Assembly: GCA_023055425.1 (NCBI GenBank) | Contig: JALGPY010000009.1 | Span: forward strand, 18,107,775 to 18,171,774 | Length of the DNA: 64,000 bases | Source: Linanthus parryae | Taxonomy: Eukaryota; Streptophyta; Magnoliopsida; Ericales; Polemoniaceae | Reading direction: 5' to 3' | Shown here: positions 33,673-43,550 of the stretch, piece after piece | Layout of the letters: each line of letters starts with the position of its first letter | Numbering within the stretch: the first letter of the stretch is position 1 | Translations under genes and position numbers: made by a program | Notes under the pieces: model-generated | What the model was told of the DNA's origin: nothing | What the model saw: only the letters and a program-made list of their open reading frames with translations | The model's database searches: none

Positions 33673-34136
33673 TGTTAGGATTCCCAATACGTGAGAGACA
33701 AGAGAAAGCAAGAAAACAAAAGCAAGATCAAGAACACATGAATTTACGTGGTTCACTAGTTTTGAGACTAGCTACATCCACTGCCAAACCAACCAATTTA
33801 TTGATGAGAAGACAACCCAATTACAAGCACACTACTAAAAAAGTCTTGACCCTGGCATCTATTTATACTAGTACAAAACTTGGTGCCAAAGCTATGATCA
33901 AAACGAGTCCTAGACAAACTAGGAGTGTATCTATCCAATATTGTTTCCTAAACAAATAAGAAGACTACCAATTAAAGCTAACAAAGACGTCCAAGTACAT
34001 TGTCGTCCAAGTACAATGTACCTTGCTAGCTTCAATCGCAAAGTCATAGTAGGACTTTGCCACTTCAACGAATTGTTTTTGGATCAAAATTCTAACAAAT
34101 CTCCATATTTTTTTGAATCAATCTAAAGTCCCAACA
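33673..34136 (-). repeat. TRIM 5' LTR
   Basis: 464 bp, nearly identical to 32374-32837. Confidence 0.93.
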
Positions 34137-34450
34137 GAAACTTTGCTAGGTGGAGGAGTTTTGACGTAAGAATCCTATTGGTATAGAGTTTCAATTTGTT
34201 TAGAATTTTATTGCAATTATATAGGTAATTTTGGAAATTAATGTTATGTTATGGATAAAAATGTCCATTAATTAATTTATCAGAAAGCATTTCCTGGAAA
34301 GCTACCCCTCACCTGCTTTTCAAAAGCTGCGGTGAGAAGCAATTGTTTTAGAAAGCAGAAAAATAAAATTTACTAAAACACATAAATACTGCTTTTGAAT
34401 TTGAAAAACAGCGTTTTAGAAAGCAAAAGTATTACCAAACGGGCTCTGAG

Positions 34451-34672
34451 AAGCAAGTGAAAATAGTTGTTGCTAGTATGGCGTTACACTATTACATAAG
34501 AACAAATGTTACCCGGGATCGAAAATTCAGCAAATATTCTAATCATGAATTGTTTTTTGAAGAAGATGAAGATATCAAAGAAGAAAGGGGTGTCTCCCAA
34601 TATGGAACTTCAAGCACAAGGGCCATGACTCAAGTTCGTAACATCATCGGTATTAGTTTAATGAGTTTCTAA
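34451..34672 (+). pseudogene. C-terminal fragment of a HARBI1/ALP1-like (PIF/Harbinger) transposase gene
   Basis: The frame encodes about 73 residues beginning KQVKIVVASMALHYYIR. This resembles the end of the DDE_Tnp_4 nuclease domain (conserved form: xLHNYIRR) followed by an acidic linker (FFEEDEDIKEE) and a short helix ending at the stop. The sequence to the left is the inverted-repeat element, so the upstream nuclease domain is missing here; either the element interrupted an exon or only the tail was kept. The last residues lie in the first unit of a tandem duplication. Confidence 0.6.
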
Positions 34673-34807
34673 GTTTTTTTTTTCCCTTTCACATAGTAAT
34701 TTGCTTGATATTTCTTTCAATGTTTTCATTCACATTGTACAGTCAAGACAAGGGTATCAACTATTAGTTTAATGCATGTTTAAGTTCGTCTTTTATTTTT
34801 CTCCTTT
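34652..34807. repeat. Tandem duplication of about 111 bp, second unit split by the LINE
   Basis: Unit 1 is 34652-34762. Unit 2 starts at 34763 (ATTAGTTTAATG), is cut by the LINE at 34807 and resumes at 40370-40437 with ACATAGTAATTTGCTTGATA, which matches 34692 onwards in unit 1. Confidence 0.8.
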
Positions 34808-34842
34808 TTTTTTTGAGGGAAAGAACCAAATTAAATTAAATT

Positions 34843-37800
34843 TTAGGGAACTGGTACATGGACATCAAGAGATAACAATTTTTCCAACCAATCTGGTCCC
34901 TCTTCCCAATACGATAAGCTCTTCGTGTCTTGTGCGACTTTAGCCACGTGGTCTGCAACGTGGTTAACTGTGCGTGGAACAGCTCGAGTCTTCAATGCCT
35001 CCACTTCCCGAAGCTTCCCCTTCATTTCTTCCAAGACCATCGCCGAGTTTGAGAAATCCATCCAGTTCTCTCCACAGATGACTCTTGCTATGCTCTGTGT
35101 TACGGTGGTTGAATCACCTTCAAGGACCAATCGTCTGAAACCCTTGTCCATGGCGGCCTCCAATCCCAACTGTGCCACTCTCATCTCTGATTCTTTTGCA
35201 TTCTCACACCTCTGATAGTACTTAGATCCTGCACAGATCAATTCTCCTCTGCCATTTCTAATCACGAAACCTCCGCTTCCCTGCTTGGTAGATGGGTTCC
35301 ATGCCCCGTCGTAATTAACCTTCACGAAGTTCTCCGGCGGCGGTTCCCACTTTGCTTCTCCCCTTTCTCCTGCGTCAGGTACCATTCTCTTCTCTGTTTT
35401 GAAAACTTCCTCTAGTTCTTCAAATCTTGTAATAATTTCTCTCGGCAAGGCTTTTAGATCCGAAACTCTCCCCTGAAAGACCCTCTTATTTCTTTGGATC
35501 CAGATCTCCCACAGTGTGATGCAGAATAGGGTTTGGTGGTTTTGGTTAGTACCTTCGAACTGGGCAGTGATCCAATCTTGGAATTTGGGTCCGGCCATTA
35601 AGCTGGTGAACTCAGAGGTAAAGAGTTTTTCCCATACCCCCTTTGTTGCCTTACACTGTTGGAAAAAATGGCGGCTCGAATCTTCATATTTGTTACAAAA
35701 TGGGCAAGCTCGTCTGATTTTTACTCCTCTCTTTTGCAGGTTTTTGGTTGTGGCAAGGCTGTCGAGACTAGATCTCCAAATAAAGTGCTTGATTTTTGAT
35801 GGTATCTTCAATTTCCAAACCTTCGCAATTGGGTCTTCCTTTTTCTCCGATGTGCCAACTGTAGGAGTAAGTTCAATCTCCCTTGCGATTCTGTAACCTG
35901 ATTTCACCTTGTACACACCATCGTCTTGATAGTGCCAAATTATTTGATCACTGCGACTTCTCTCTGGCAGTTGAATATCCAGTACATCATTAACTTCCCA
36001 CGGTTTTACTACTTGCCTGATTTTGTTTTCATCCCATTCTTGTCTTCCTGGAACCATTAGCTCATGGACCTTTACATTGTCCATTGCAGGGGTCTTTGAG
36101 AGCAGGTCAAAGTTAGGTCTTCGCGGGATCCATTTGTCAGCTACCTGCACTGATCTCCCATCCCCAATTTTCCATCTCAGCCCTTTTGTTAACAGTTTCC
36201 TCCCCTCCAGAATACTTCGCCAGGCGAATGAAGGATTGTTGCCCAGTTTGGCTTCTAAGAAGGTCTCGTTGGCAAAATATTTGGCCCGAAGGACTTTGGA
36301 AAGGATCGAGTTCGTCTTCTGGAGAATCCTCCACCCCTGTTTCTCGAGCATAGCCCTATTGAAAGTCCTGAAGTCTCGAAAAGCTAAGCCACCTTCTCTC
36401 TTGTGATTTTGCATTCTCTCCCAAGCGATCCATGCTATACCTCGATCTTGTCCTGTTTTGCTCCACCAAAACTGTCTAACCATCTTCTCCATATTATCAC
36501 AGATCCCATCCGGAAGCTTAAAGCAGGACATCGCATAAGTTGGGATCGCCTCCGCAATGGTTCTGATGAGGATTTCCTTGCCCCCCTGAGTAAGTGTTCT
36601 CTCCTTCCATCCTTTTAGAATACTACTCAGCTTTTCTAAGAGATTGTTGAAAGAAATTGACTTATTCCTTCCCATGGTTGTAGGCAATCCCAGATACTTG
36701 TCGTACTTTTCCACTTCCACCATACCACAGAAATCAAGGACCTGCTGTTTTGTTGCTGCCGTCACATTGGATGAGAACACAATAGCTGATTTTTCCACAT
36801 TAATTTGTTGTCCAGAAGCGGCACTACATCTTTGTATGATTTGAAATAGTGTAGCTAGGGACTCTATAGTGTCCTGTAAAAAGAACAAACTATCGTCAGC
36901 GAAAAAAAGGTGGGATATAGCTGGCCCACCACGAGACGCTGTCACAGCTGCTAAAGTACCCCTGTCCACTGCAGCAGTTACAGCTCTCGACAGCACCTCA
37001 CTGCAAATGAGGAAAAGGTATGGGGAGAGTGGACACCCCTGCCTTAATCCTCGCTCCGGGACAACATTCCCCACAACAGCCCCATTTCTGACAAAGCCAA
37101 ACTGAACCGTCGTCAAACAATTCATAACTTGATCGGTAAATTTGGGCCCGAACCCTAATTGAATTAGGGTTTCCCTCACAAACTCCCACTCCACCCTTTC
37201 ATATGCCTTACTCATATCCACTTTGAGTGCTAAATATCCCAACTTCCCCTTCTTCCTGGTTTTCAAAGAATGAATCACCTCAAAGGCTGTCAGAATATTA
37301 TCAGAAATCAGACGCCCTGGAACAAAGGCACTCTGGTTCTCACTGATAATGTTAGGAAAGATTCGTTTAAGCCTATTGGCAATAGCTTTTGACACTATCT
37401 TGTAAATAATAGTACACATACTAATAGGTCGGAAGTCACCTGGTTTCCTTGGTTGTTTAACCTTAGGAATCAAAGCGATGAGTGTTTTGTTGTGTTCTTC
37501 CAAACTCCAGCCCTTATTCAAGACTCCAAGACATGTAGTCGTGACCCCCTCCCCGACAAATTTCCAAAATCGTTGGAAAAAGCCCACATTGAAACCGTCC
37601 TCTCCTGGTGCCTTATCTGGCGCCATCATGAACAAAGCTGCTTTCACCTCCTCTGCAGAGTAATCTGCCTCCATCAATTCTCTTTCTTCATGGCTAACAC
37701 TTAGCTCCACGTCCCCTAAAGCAGCCTCCATATCAGCGGTATTGGGTCTTTCTGACAAGAAAAGGCTCGAAAAGTGTTCTTCGAGAACTTTTGCTATGTC

Positions 37801-38952
37801 CTCTTCCTCCGTCACCCACTTGCCATCTTTACCTTCAATGCCATCAATTGTGTTCTTTACCCTTCTAATGGTGGCCCGTTGATGAAAAAAACGTGTGTTC
37901 CTATCTCCATGTTTTAGCCAATCAACTCTGGCCCTCTGTTTCCACATAACCTCTTCCGTCTGAAGGATGCGATTGTACTCGTTCTCAACACTCCGCTTCC
38001 GGTTTAGAACTTGCTCCGTGACCCTTAGTCCTTCCAATTGTTCGAGCTCTTTCCTGCACTCTTCTGACCTCTTCTTCACCGACCCAAATACGGACTTGTC
38101 CCAACTTTTACATTCTTCTCCTAGCACCTTGAGACGGTGGTGGAGTTCTTCGCCTGTGGTACATTCCCAATTTTCCCGTACAAATTCTTCAAATCCCTCA
38201 TGACGTTGCCACATTTGTTCGTACTGAAATCTACGTCCTTTCCTTGGTTGATTTCTGTCTCCCCATTGTATCTCTACCGGCTGGTGATCGGAGTTAGGCC
38301 AGACTAGATTCGTGACCCGTGCCCCCCGGTGATCATCTCTCCACTTCAATGTTGCGATGGCTCTGTCTAGCCTTTCTCGAATATTCTCGTCGGCCCTGTT
38401 GTTATTCCAGGTGAAGATGTCTCCATGATATCCGAGATCGTGAAGCTCCAACTCATTGATAACTTCTTTGAAATCGGAAACTTGGCTGTATGTAACTGCT
38501 CTGCCTCCCTCTTTCTCCTCGCCCGAGATGATCGCGTTGAAATCTCCCACTACTAGCCACGCGCATCCCGGTCCTGGGTTGATTCTTCTTAGGAGCTCCC
38601 ATGAGTTCTTTCTCTCTTCTCTTGATGGATTTCCATAAAACCCTGTGAACATCCACTGCCTTCCGTTCTCTTCCTCAACAAAAGCATCTATGTGGTGAAT
38701 TGTAGAGTATCTAACCGAAACTTTTAGGCTAGCTCTCCACAACTGCCCAAGACCACCTTTTGTTCCCACCGGATCCACATAATACCCCATTGCATACCCC
38801 ACCTGTTGACTTACTTTCTCCATCTCCGTCTTACTAACCTTGGTTTCCATGAGAAAAACCAAGTCGGGAACTCGTCGCTTCACTAAATCGCGAAGCGATA
38901 GGACCGTGCAGGAGTTCCCGAGTCCCCGCACGTTCCAACTGAGGAGATTCAT
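34843..38952 (-). CDS. LINE ORF2: endonuclease, reverse transcriptase, RNase H (1369 aa)
   Basis: ORF2 nicks target DNA and reverse transcribes the LINE RNA at the nick. Residues 1-230 are an APE-type endonuclease (LLSWNVRGLG, METK, GDFN at 136, SDHQP at 221). Residues about 475-750 are the RT domain with PVGxxP-type core, GLRQGCPLSPYLF near 635 and the catalytic FADD at about 684. A zinc-binding RVT region follows around 1080 (CPFCNKYEDSSRHFFQQC). A C-terminal RNase H of the plant type lies at about 1205-1330 (VNYDGAWNP, ESEMRVAQLGL, EGDSTTVTQ) with D, E and D all present. It is of normal length for plant L1 elements and uninterrupted. Confidence 0.96.
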   Translation of the reverse strand: MNLLSWNVRGLGNSCTVLSLRDLVKRRVPDLVFLMETKVSKTEMEKVSQQVGYAMGYYVDPVGTKGGLGQLWRASLKVSVRYSTIHHIDAFVEEENGRQWMFTGFYGNPSREERKNSWELLRRINPGPGCAWLVVGDFNAIISGEEKEGGRAVTYSQVSDFKEVINELELHDLGYHGDIFTWNNNRADENIRERLDRAIATLKWRDDHRGARVTNLVWPNSDHQPVEIQWGDRNQPRKGRRFQYEQMWQRHEGFEEFVRENWECTTGEELHHRLKVLGEECKSWDKSVFGSVKKRSEECRKELEQLEGLRVTEQVLNRKRSVENEYNRILQTEEVMWKQRARVDWLKHGDRNTRFFHQRATIRRVKNTIDGIEGKDGKWVTEEEDIAKVLEEHFSSLFLSERPNTADMEAALGDVELSVSHEERELMEADYSAEEVKAALFMMAPDKAPGEDGFNVGFFQRFWKFVGEGVTTTCLGVLNKGWSLEEHNKTLIALIPKVKQPRKPGDFRPISMCTIIYKIVSKAIANRLKRIFPNIISENQSAFVPGRLISDNILTAFEVIHSLKTRKKGKLGYLALKVDMSKAYERVEWEFVRETLIQLGFGPKFTDQVMNCLTTVQFGFVRNGAVVGNVVPERGLRQGCPLSPYLFLICSEVLSRAVTAAVDRGTLAAVTASRGGPAISHLFFADDSLFFLQDTIESLATLFQIIQRCSAASGQQINVEKSAIVFSSNVTAATKQQVLDFCGMVEVEKYDKYLGLPTTMGRNKSISFNNLLEKLSSILKGWKERTLTQGGKEILIRTIAEAIPTYAMSCFKLPDGICDNMEKMVRQFWWSKTGQDRGIAWIAWERMQNHKREGGLAFRDFRTFNRAMLEKQGWRILQKTNSILSKVLRAKYFANETFLEAKLGNNPSFAWRSILEGRKLLTKGLRWKIGDGRSVQVADKWIPRRPNFDLLSKTPAMDNVKVHELMVPGRQEWDENKIRQVVKPWEVNDVLDIQLPERSRSDQIIWHYQDDGVYKVKSGYRIAREIELTPTVGTSEKKEDPIAKVWKLKIPSKIKHFIWRSSLDSLATTKNLQKRGVKIRRACPFCNKYEDSSRHFFQQCKATKGVWEKLFTSEFTSLMAGPKFQDWITAQFEGTNQNHQTLFCITLWEIWIQRNKRVFQGRVSDLKALPREIITRFEELEEVFKTEKRMVPDAGERGEAKWEPPPENFVKVNYDGAWNPSTKQGSGGFVIRNGRGELICAGSKYYQRCENAKESEMRVAQLGLEAAMDKGFRRLVLEGDSTTVTQSIARVICGENWMDFSNSAMVLEEMKGKLREVEALKTRAVPRTVNHVADHVAKVAQDTKSLSYWEEGPDWLEKLLSLDVHVPVP

Positions 38953-39074
38953 TGTGCCTGGCGGGGCTGCACTGCAGCCTCCGCCAATTTTGCAGATAGA
39001 GTTTTAGAGGCACTCACTGCCTTGTTTTCCTTCGTTGTTCGTCTCTCTTCCCCTTCTTTAGCTCTGATAGCCCC

Positions 39075-40304
39075 CTAATATCTCCGTTCGAGCTCCAACT
39101 GTTTGTTGCGTTTCACGTTATCAAGAGTTTGCACCGAAGAGGGACTCATCTCCGGTGCCACTTTCCTTTTTGGAGATGCCGGTCTCGCTCCTCCGTCTTT
39201 CGCACTGTCCCCACTTCCCCCCAATGATTTACTCCCGTCCTTCTTTCCTCCCGAGTTCTGGTTCTCTGTGTTTGGGTCCCCTTGCATTCTTTTCTGCCCG
39301 AGTCCCATACCACCAACCTCTACATCGCCATTGTCCCCTTCTCCTCCTTCGCCTCCCTTGTCCTGTGCAGCTCCTGTGGTACCCTTTGCCTGTTTGTCAG
39401 GCATATGAGCATCTTGTATAGTTTCATCCCTCCCCCTTCCTTGTGGATCCTCCATCACTGGTTCTTCTAAATTTTTGTTCAGGTCAAACTTTCCGGTGTG
39501 TGCTTCTCCCTTACCAGTGGCTTCCTCCCCCGTCCTTGGTCTTCTCGGGTCTGTCACCTTTACATGAGGCTGTCTTCCTTTCCTTGGAGGGTGGTACAAC
39601 ATCCATTCTCCATATCCCGCTTCCTCTTCTTGATCAAAACCCACCTCAATCTTATCACAGTTCCTGCTATGATGGTCTAAATAACCACACCACTTACAGG
39701 GTGATGGGATTCTTTCATACTTGAAATCCAGCCACGTTCTCTCCTTCTTTATGTTCACATACACACCCCTTGGTAGGGATTCAAATAGGGGCATTCGGAC
39801 CCTGATTCTAACGTAGTTCTCTGCACCCTCATTATCAATCCTCGGATCTGACTCGAGAATCAACCCTAGGTGTTGGACTGCCTTCCTTCCCGCTTGTTCT
39901 GACGTTAGATGGACAGGTAGACTATGGACCTGAACCCAGACGTCCATTGTTTCAAACCTAGGGTGATCCGTTTCATCGCCTAGCTTCCAAGGTTTTGTCA
40001 TCATCATGGCACCATCAAAAACCCACGGTCCTCCCGAGGATATCCGATCCATGAGGGTTTTGTTTGGGAACTTCAGTATGAAAGTGTTTCTACTGACATA
40101 GAGAAAGTTTACCTGATCACCCTTATTCCAGACTCGTCGGAAAAACGCTTTCATCGGCCTTGGGTTGATCTCTTCCCCGCTGAGAAATCGTGCTATAAGG
40201 CACCATTCGAACCCCTTTTCTGCTTCATTGACGAACTCATCTTCAAACTCGATAATCTGCGCTTCCTTCTCCGTATACCGTAGAGTATCGAACCTCGCCG
40301 CCAT
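39075..40304 (-). CDS. LINE ORF1: RNA-binding zinc-knuckle protein (409 aa)
   Basis: ORF1 of plant LINEs coats the element RNA. The first 200 residues match the DUF4283 type (FLSGEEINPRPMKAFFRRVW, NTFILKFPNKTLMDRI, GGPWVFDGAMMMTKPW). A CCHC knuckle follows, CKWCGYLDHHSRNC at residues 203-216. The C-terminal half is low complexity, Gly/Asp/Lys rich, and ends KRNKQLELERRY. The start is the first ATG, about 51 nt from the element's 5' end. The frame is fully open. Confidence 0.93.
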   Translation of the reverse strand: MAARFDTLRYTEKEAQIIEFEDEFVNEAEKGFEWCLIARFLSGEEINPRPMKAFFRRVWNKGDQVNFLYVSRNTFILKFPNKTLMDRISSGGPWVFDGAMMMTKPWKLGDETDHPRFETMDVWVQVHSLPVHLTSEQAGRKAVQHLGLILESDPRIDNEGAENYVRIRVRMPLFESLPRGVYVNIKKERTWLDFKYERIPSPCKWCGYLDHHSRNCDKIEVGFDQEEEAGYGEWMLYHPPRKGRQPHVKVTDPRRPRTGEEATGKGEAHTGKFDLNKNLEEPVMEDPQGRGRDETIQDAHMPDKQAKGTTGAAQDKGGEGGEGDNGDVEVGGMGLGQKRMQGDPNTENQNSGGKKDGSKSLGGSGDSAKDGGARPASPKRKVAPEMSPSSVQTLDNVKRNKQLELERRY

Positions 40305-40369
40305 GATTTTCTCGAACTAGGGTTTCTCCTTCCTCCGAACTTTCCGGAGCCTCTCTATTTTTCTCCTTT

Positions 40370-40776
40370 GACATAGTAATTTGCTTGATATTTCTTTCAA
40401 AGTTTTCATTCATATTGTAGAGTTGAGAGTATCAAAATTAATTTACGAGTGACTTGAATAAAAAAAGTTACAATGTACTGACCTTTGATTTATTGAAAAA
40501 GTTATATGGTGGAGTCCATAACTAATTTTTGTTGTTTCTTGTTTTGGCATAGCAGTTGTTTGCATGAAAAAGTAAACTTGTTATGGGTCTAACCTGAAAT
40601 CGGCATGGATTTTGGCTTCTTCTTTGATTGTTCCATAGAATAACCTCGTCGTCTTGATCAACTTTGAGGCCTGAAGATTAATAGTTGCCTAACTTCATTG
40701 TTGTTGGATTTTTTTTCCAGAATTTATTAATTAACTTAAACATAACCACTTGAACAGATTTCAAGAACAAATATCC
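40370..40776. other. Unassigned DNA between LINE and chromovirus
   Basis: The first 70 bp complete the duplicated unit described at 34652. The rest has no supported gene. Confidence 0.6.
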
Positions 40777-41173
40777 TGATACGAGAATCGCAGACGATCG
40801 TGAGCACGAGCCGGTAGAGCCTTCTTCGCGGACACACTTGCGGAGGAATGTGCGCCCGTCGAGGAGGTTTGATGATTTTGTCGTACCGAAGAAGTAGTCG
40901 TTTGATTTCTTAGTTTGATTTATTTTATTTAGAACATTTTTTTCGTTTACCGGATTTTTATCGAGTCGCATGAATAATTTTTTGGGTAGTTTATAAACCC
41001 CTTCCCGGTTTTCTTTTCGGTTCTTTCCGGGTCGTAGTTGGGTCGAACCGACAGGGTTAGATAAGAGAGAGTATTTTCAGATTTAATGAAAATCAAAAAA
41101 TTTCTCCCAAACTTCTTCTCTCTCTTCTTTCCCCGTTCCTCTGCTCGTTTACCTCACCGACGGTATTGTAACA
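40777..41173 (+). repeat. Chromovirus 5' LTR (397 bp)
   Basis: It starts TGATACGAGAATCGC and ends GGTATTGTAACA. Its first 120 bp correspond to the last 40 codons of pol, because the 3' copy is translated. A primer site region (TTGGTGCTTTCATCC) follows at 41174; I do not assign its tRNA. Confidence 0.88.
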
Positions 41174-41222
41174 TTGGTGCTTTCATCCCCGAACACCCCG
41201 CCTCCCTCCACCGCTCACACCC

Positions 41223-42290
41223 ATGGCCCCAACTCAACCTTCTGCCATGTCCTTGGACATCCTAACCACCTCCTACAAAACTCTAGACTCTAAGAACCTA
41301 GGTCTCACGGAGGAGAACCAAGAAATCAAGGCAAAACTCGACACTATACTCGCTGCCATCAAAGACAAGCCCATACTACCCACACCGCCACAACCACCCT
41401 GCAACCCGTCGCCGCCACACCCCCCAAATCACCATCGCCAGTTGCTTCCGGCTGGACCATTCCAGCGTCGGTGGTTGCTACTCCTACCAGTACCAACGAT
41501 AATGGCCCCAGTATGCTTGTTGACGCTACTTGTTTCACGGGAAGCGATTCGGCCGGATTTACAAAGTTCAGAAATACTATGACTACTTCCGATCGCCTGA
41601 ACCAGACCGACTACAATTTGTGGGTCTTCTGTTCGATCACCCAGCTTCCGATTGGCATCGGTACTATCAAGGTAATAACCTCTCTGCTACTTGGATGGAA
41701 TTTTTGTATGCGGTCAAACAGAGATTTGATCCTGACCATTATGAGGATTACATGGGCAAGCTATCAAAATTGACACAAACAACTATAGTTTTAGCGTATC
41801 AGACTGAATTTGAGAAGGCATTGAATAAGATTAGTGGTGTGGATGATTCTACATTAATCTATATTTTTCGTTCGGGTCTAAAACAACCCATTCGTGAGTT
41901 ATTGCTGCGTAACCCGTCTACTTTGGCCGAGGCCTTTGCCCTGGCACGAGAATTATCAGCCAGTCATGCGGACACAGTTACCGCATATGCACCTCGTTGC
42001 TCTTGGCAACCGAACAGCGCTAAATCGCCTGACACCAGCACGCCATCCCCTACCCCATTTGTTGGCCGAAAGCCAGCTTTGCAGCAGGTTAGAGTCTCTC
42101 AGGAAGTCAAGGATGCTCACTCAGCTCAGGGATTGTGTTGGTTCTGTGATGAGAAATATGACAAGACACATCGATGCCGACACAAGTTTTTTATTCTTAT
42201 GGGAGGACGTGATGATGAAGATGAGGACGATGAGGTAGCCGATCTTCATGTTGATGATACGATCCATGCTGGTATTTCCCTGCTTCATAC
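41223..42290 (+). pseudogene. Chromovirus gag, frameshifted
   Basis: It starts ATG at 41223 (MAPTQPSAMSLDILTTSYKT) with a helical N-terminus. A frameshift between about 41420 and 41530 moves the capsid part into another frame (HPASDWHRYYQG, WMEFLYAVKQRFDP, FRSGLKQPIRELLL). A CCHC-like knuckle (CWFCDEKYDKTHRCRHKFF) follows at about 42140-42190. Frame order and motifs are those of plant chromovirus gag. Confidence 0.85.
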
Positions 42291-43119
42291 CTTAGCCAGT
42301 CACTCGAGCCAGTGTTCCTTGCGCATTGTGGGCCAGATTTCGGGATCGACTGTCAATGTGTTAATTTATAGCAGTAGCACACATAACTTCAACCATCCTT
42401 CGGTGGACGAAAGGTTGGGACTTGTTTTGCACCCAGTGTCACCTTTTCGGGTTTATGTCGGTAATGGCGCTTCCTTGCGATGTTGTTATTACTGCCCGAA
42501 GACCCCCTTGATTGTCCAGGGGACTACACTTGAGGTGGATTTGTATGTCCTGATGGTTCACGGTATTGATATTGTGTTAGGGGTACAATGGCTAGCTTCT
42601 TTGGGTCATTTTGCAATGGATTATAGTACGCTATCCATGGAGTTTCAGTGGGACGACAAGGCTGTTACTTTTCAGGGGAATACAGCTCCACCAAAGCAGG
42701 TATCTTATAGTCAGTTCCTGTCTTTAATTGTGCATCCCCAGTTATGTGAGTGTTTTGAGTTATTTTCTGTGGACGCATCTCCGCCTACGTCTGTGGCCGA
42801 ACAGCTCGAGTTTCCAACCGACCTTCCCCATGAGATTAAACAGATCCTCGCACGTCATACAGGCGTCTTTCAGTTACCTTCTGGTCTTCCACCGCCTCGT
42901 CCGTATGATCACCGAATTCATCTACAGCCAGGATCCAAACCGGTCAATGTACGACCGTATCGCTACCCTTACTTTCAGAAGATCGAGATAGAGAAACAGG
43001 TACGTGATATGCTTCAACAGGGGATTATTGGGCCTAGTCAGAGTGCATTCTCGTCTCCGGTGCTGCTAGTGCGCAAGAAAGACGGTACTTTTCGTTTATG
43101 TGTTGATTACGTGCCTTGA
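42291..43119 (+). pseudogene. Chromovirus protease and start of RT
   Basis: This continues the gag frame. The retropepsin site that normally reads DSGSTHNF reads YSSSTHNF here, so the catalytic aspartate is lost. LGVQWLASLG marks the protease end. RT begins with PYDHRIHLQPGSKPVNVRPYRY, then IIGPSQSAFSSPVLLVRKKDG and FRLCVDY before a stop at 43117-43119. Confidence 0.87.
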
Positions 43120-43550
43120 ATACAGCCACTGTACCTGATTACTTTCTGATTCCTACATCTGATGAGTTATTCGATGACATACTCATTTACAGCAGCACAC
43201 TGTTACTACATGCCAGCCATATTGATCAGGTTTTGCAGCTCCTCTCTTCTCATGGTTTCTTTGTTAAATTGACTAAGTGTTCCTTTAGTAGAACGGCAGT
43301 GGATTACCTGGTCCATTTGATTTCTGCGGGTCACTTGAAGGCTGATCCAGTCAAAATTTCCGCTATGGTTGCTTGGTCGCTGCCCACTTCCCTCAAGCAC
43401 ATTCGTGGCTTTCTTGGTTTGACTGGTTATTACCGACGCTTTGTCCAGGATTATGCGTCTTTGTCCTCTCCGTTGACCCAGTTATTAAAAAAGGACTCTT
43501 TTGGACTGATTCAGCTACAGCTGGTTTTGATGCTCTTAAGGCAGCCATGA
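43116..43550 (+). pseudogene. Chromovirus RT remainder with internal deletion
   Basis: The frame starts ATVPDYFLIPTSDELFDD and jumps straight to ILIYS, the end of the RT catalytic box. The intervening palm, with LDLRSGYHQ-type and PFGLxNAP-type motifs, is missing (roughly 80-90 codons). Afterwards GFLGLTGYYRRFVQDYASL is normal. Confidence 0.85.

Larger units (their letters stand above)
32374..34136 (-). mobile_element. TRIM-like non-autonomous LTR retrotransposon, 1.76 kb
   Basis: Two 464-bp LTRs (32374-32837 and 33673-34136), TGTTAGG to CCCAACA, differ at only a handful of positions. The target duplication GAAAC lies at 32369-32373 and 34137-34141. An initiator-tRNA-Met primer site sits inside the right LTR and a purine tract inside the left one, so it reads right to left. 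The 835-bp interior encodes no gag or pol and must be mobilised in trans, probably by a Copia element. Near-identical LTRs mean a recent insertion. Confidence 0.93.
31006..34448. mobile_element. Long terminal-inverted-repeat element (hAT-like ends) carrying a nested TRIM
   Basis: 31006-31310 and 34180-34448 are inverted copies of about 270-300 bp. The outer ends read TAGTGTCCGTTTGGTAAT and, on the other strand, CAGAGCCCGTTTGGTAAT. Between them about 1.1 kb of non-coding DNA plus a 1.76-kb TRIM insertion are found. CAGAG-type ends suggest hAT, but I could not find an 8-bp target duplication. The element abuts the coding tail of a HARBI1/ALP1-like gene. Confidence 0.75.
34808..40355 (-). mobile_element. 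Full-length L1-type LINE with both ORFs open
   Basis: The boundaries are set by a 14-bp target duplication, TATTTTTCTCCTTT, at 34794-34807 and 40356-40369. The poly(A) tail appears as a T-run at the left end. On the minus strand there is a leader of about 51 nt, ORF1 (40304-39075), a gap of about 120 nt, ORF2 (38952-34843) and a short 3' UTR ending TTTCCCTC before the A-tail. No stops or frameshifts are seen, so the copy could be mobile or recently active. Confidence 0.95.

Noticed and set aside
40777..40897. Reading frame fragment in the chromovirus 5' LTR as a gene
   Set aside because: It is the untranslated copy of the pol C-terminus that belongs to the 3' LTR.
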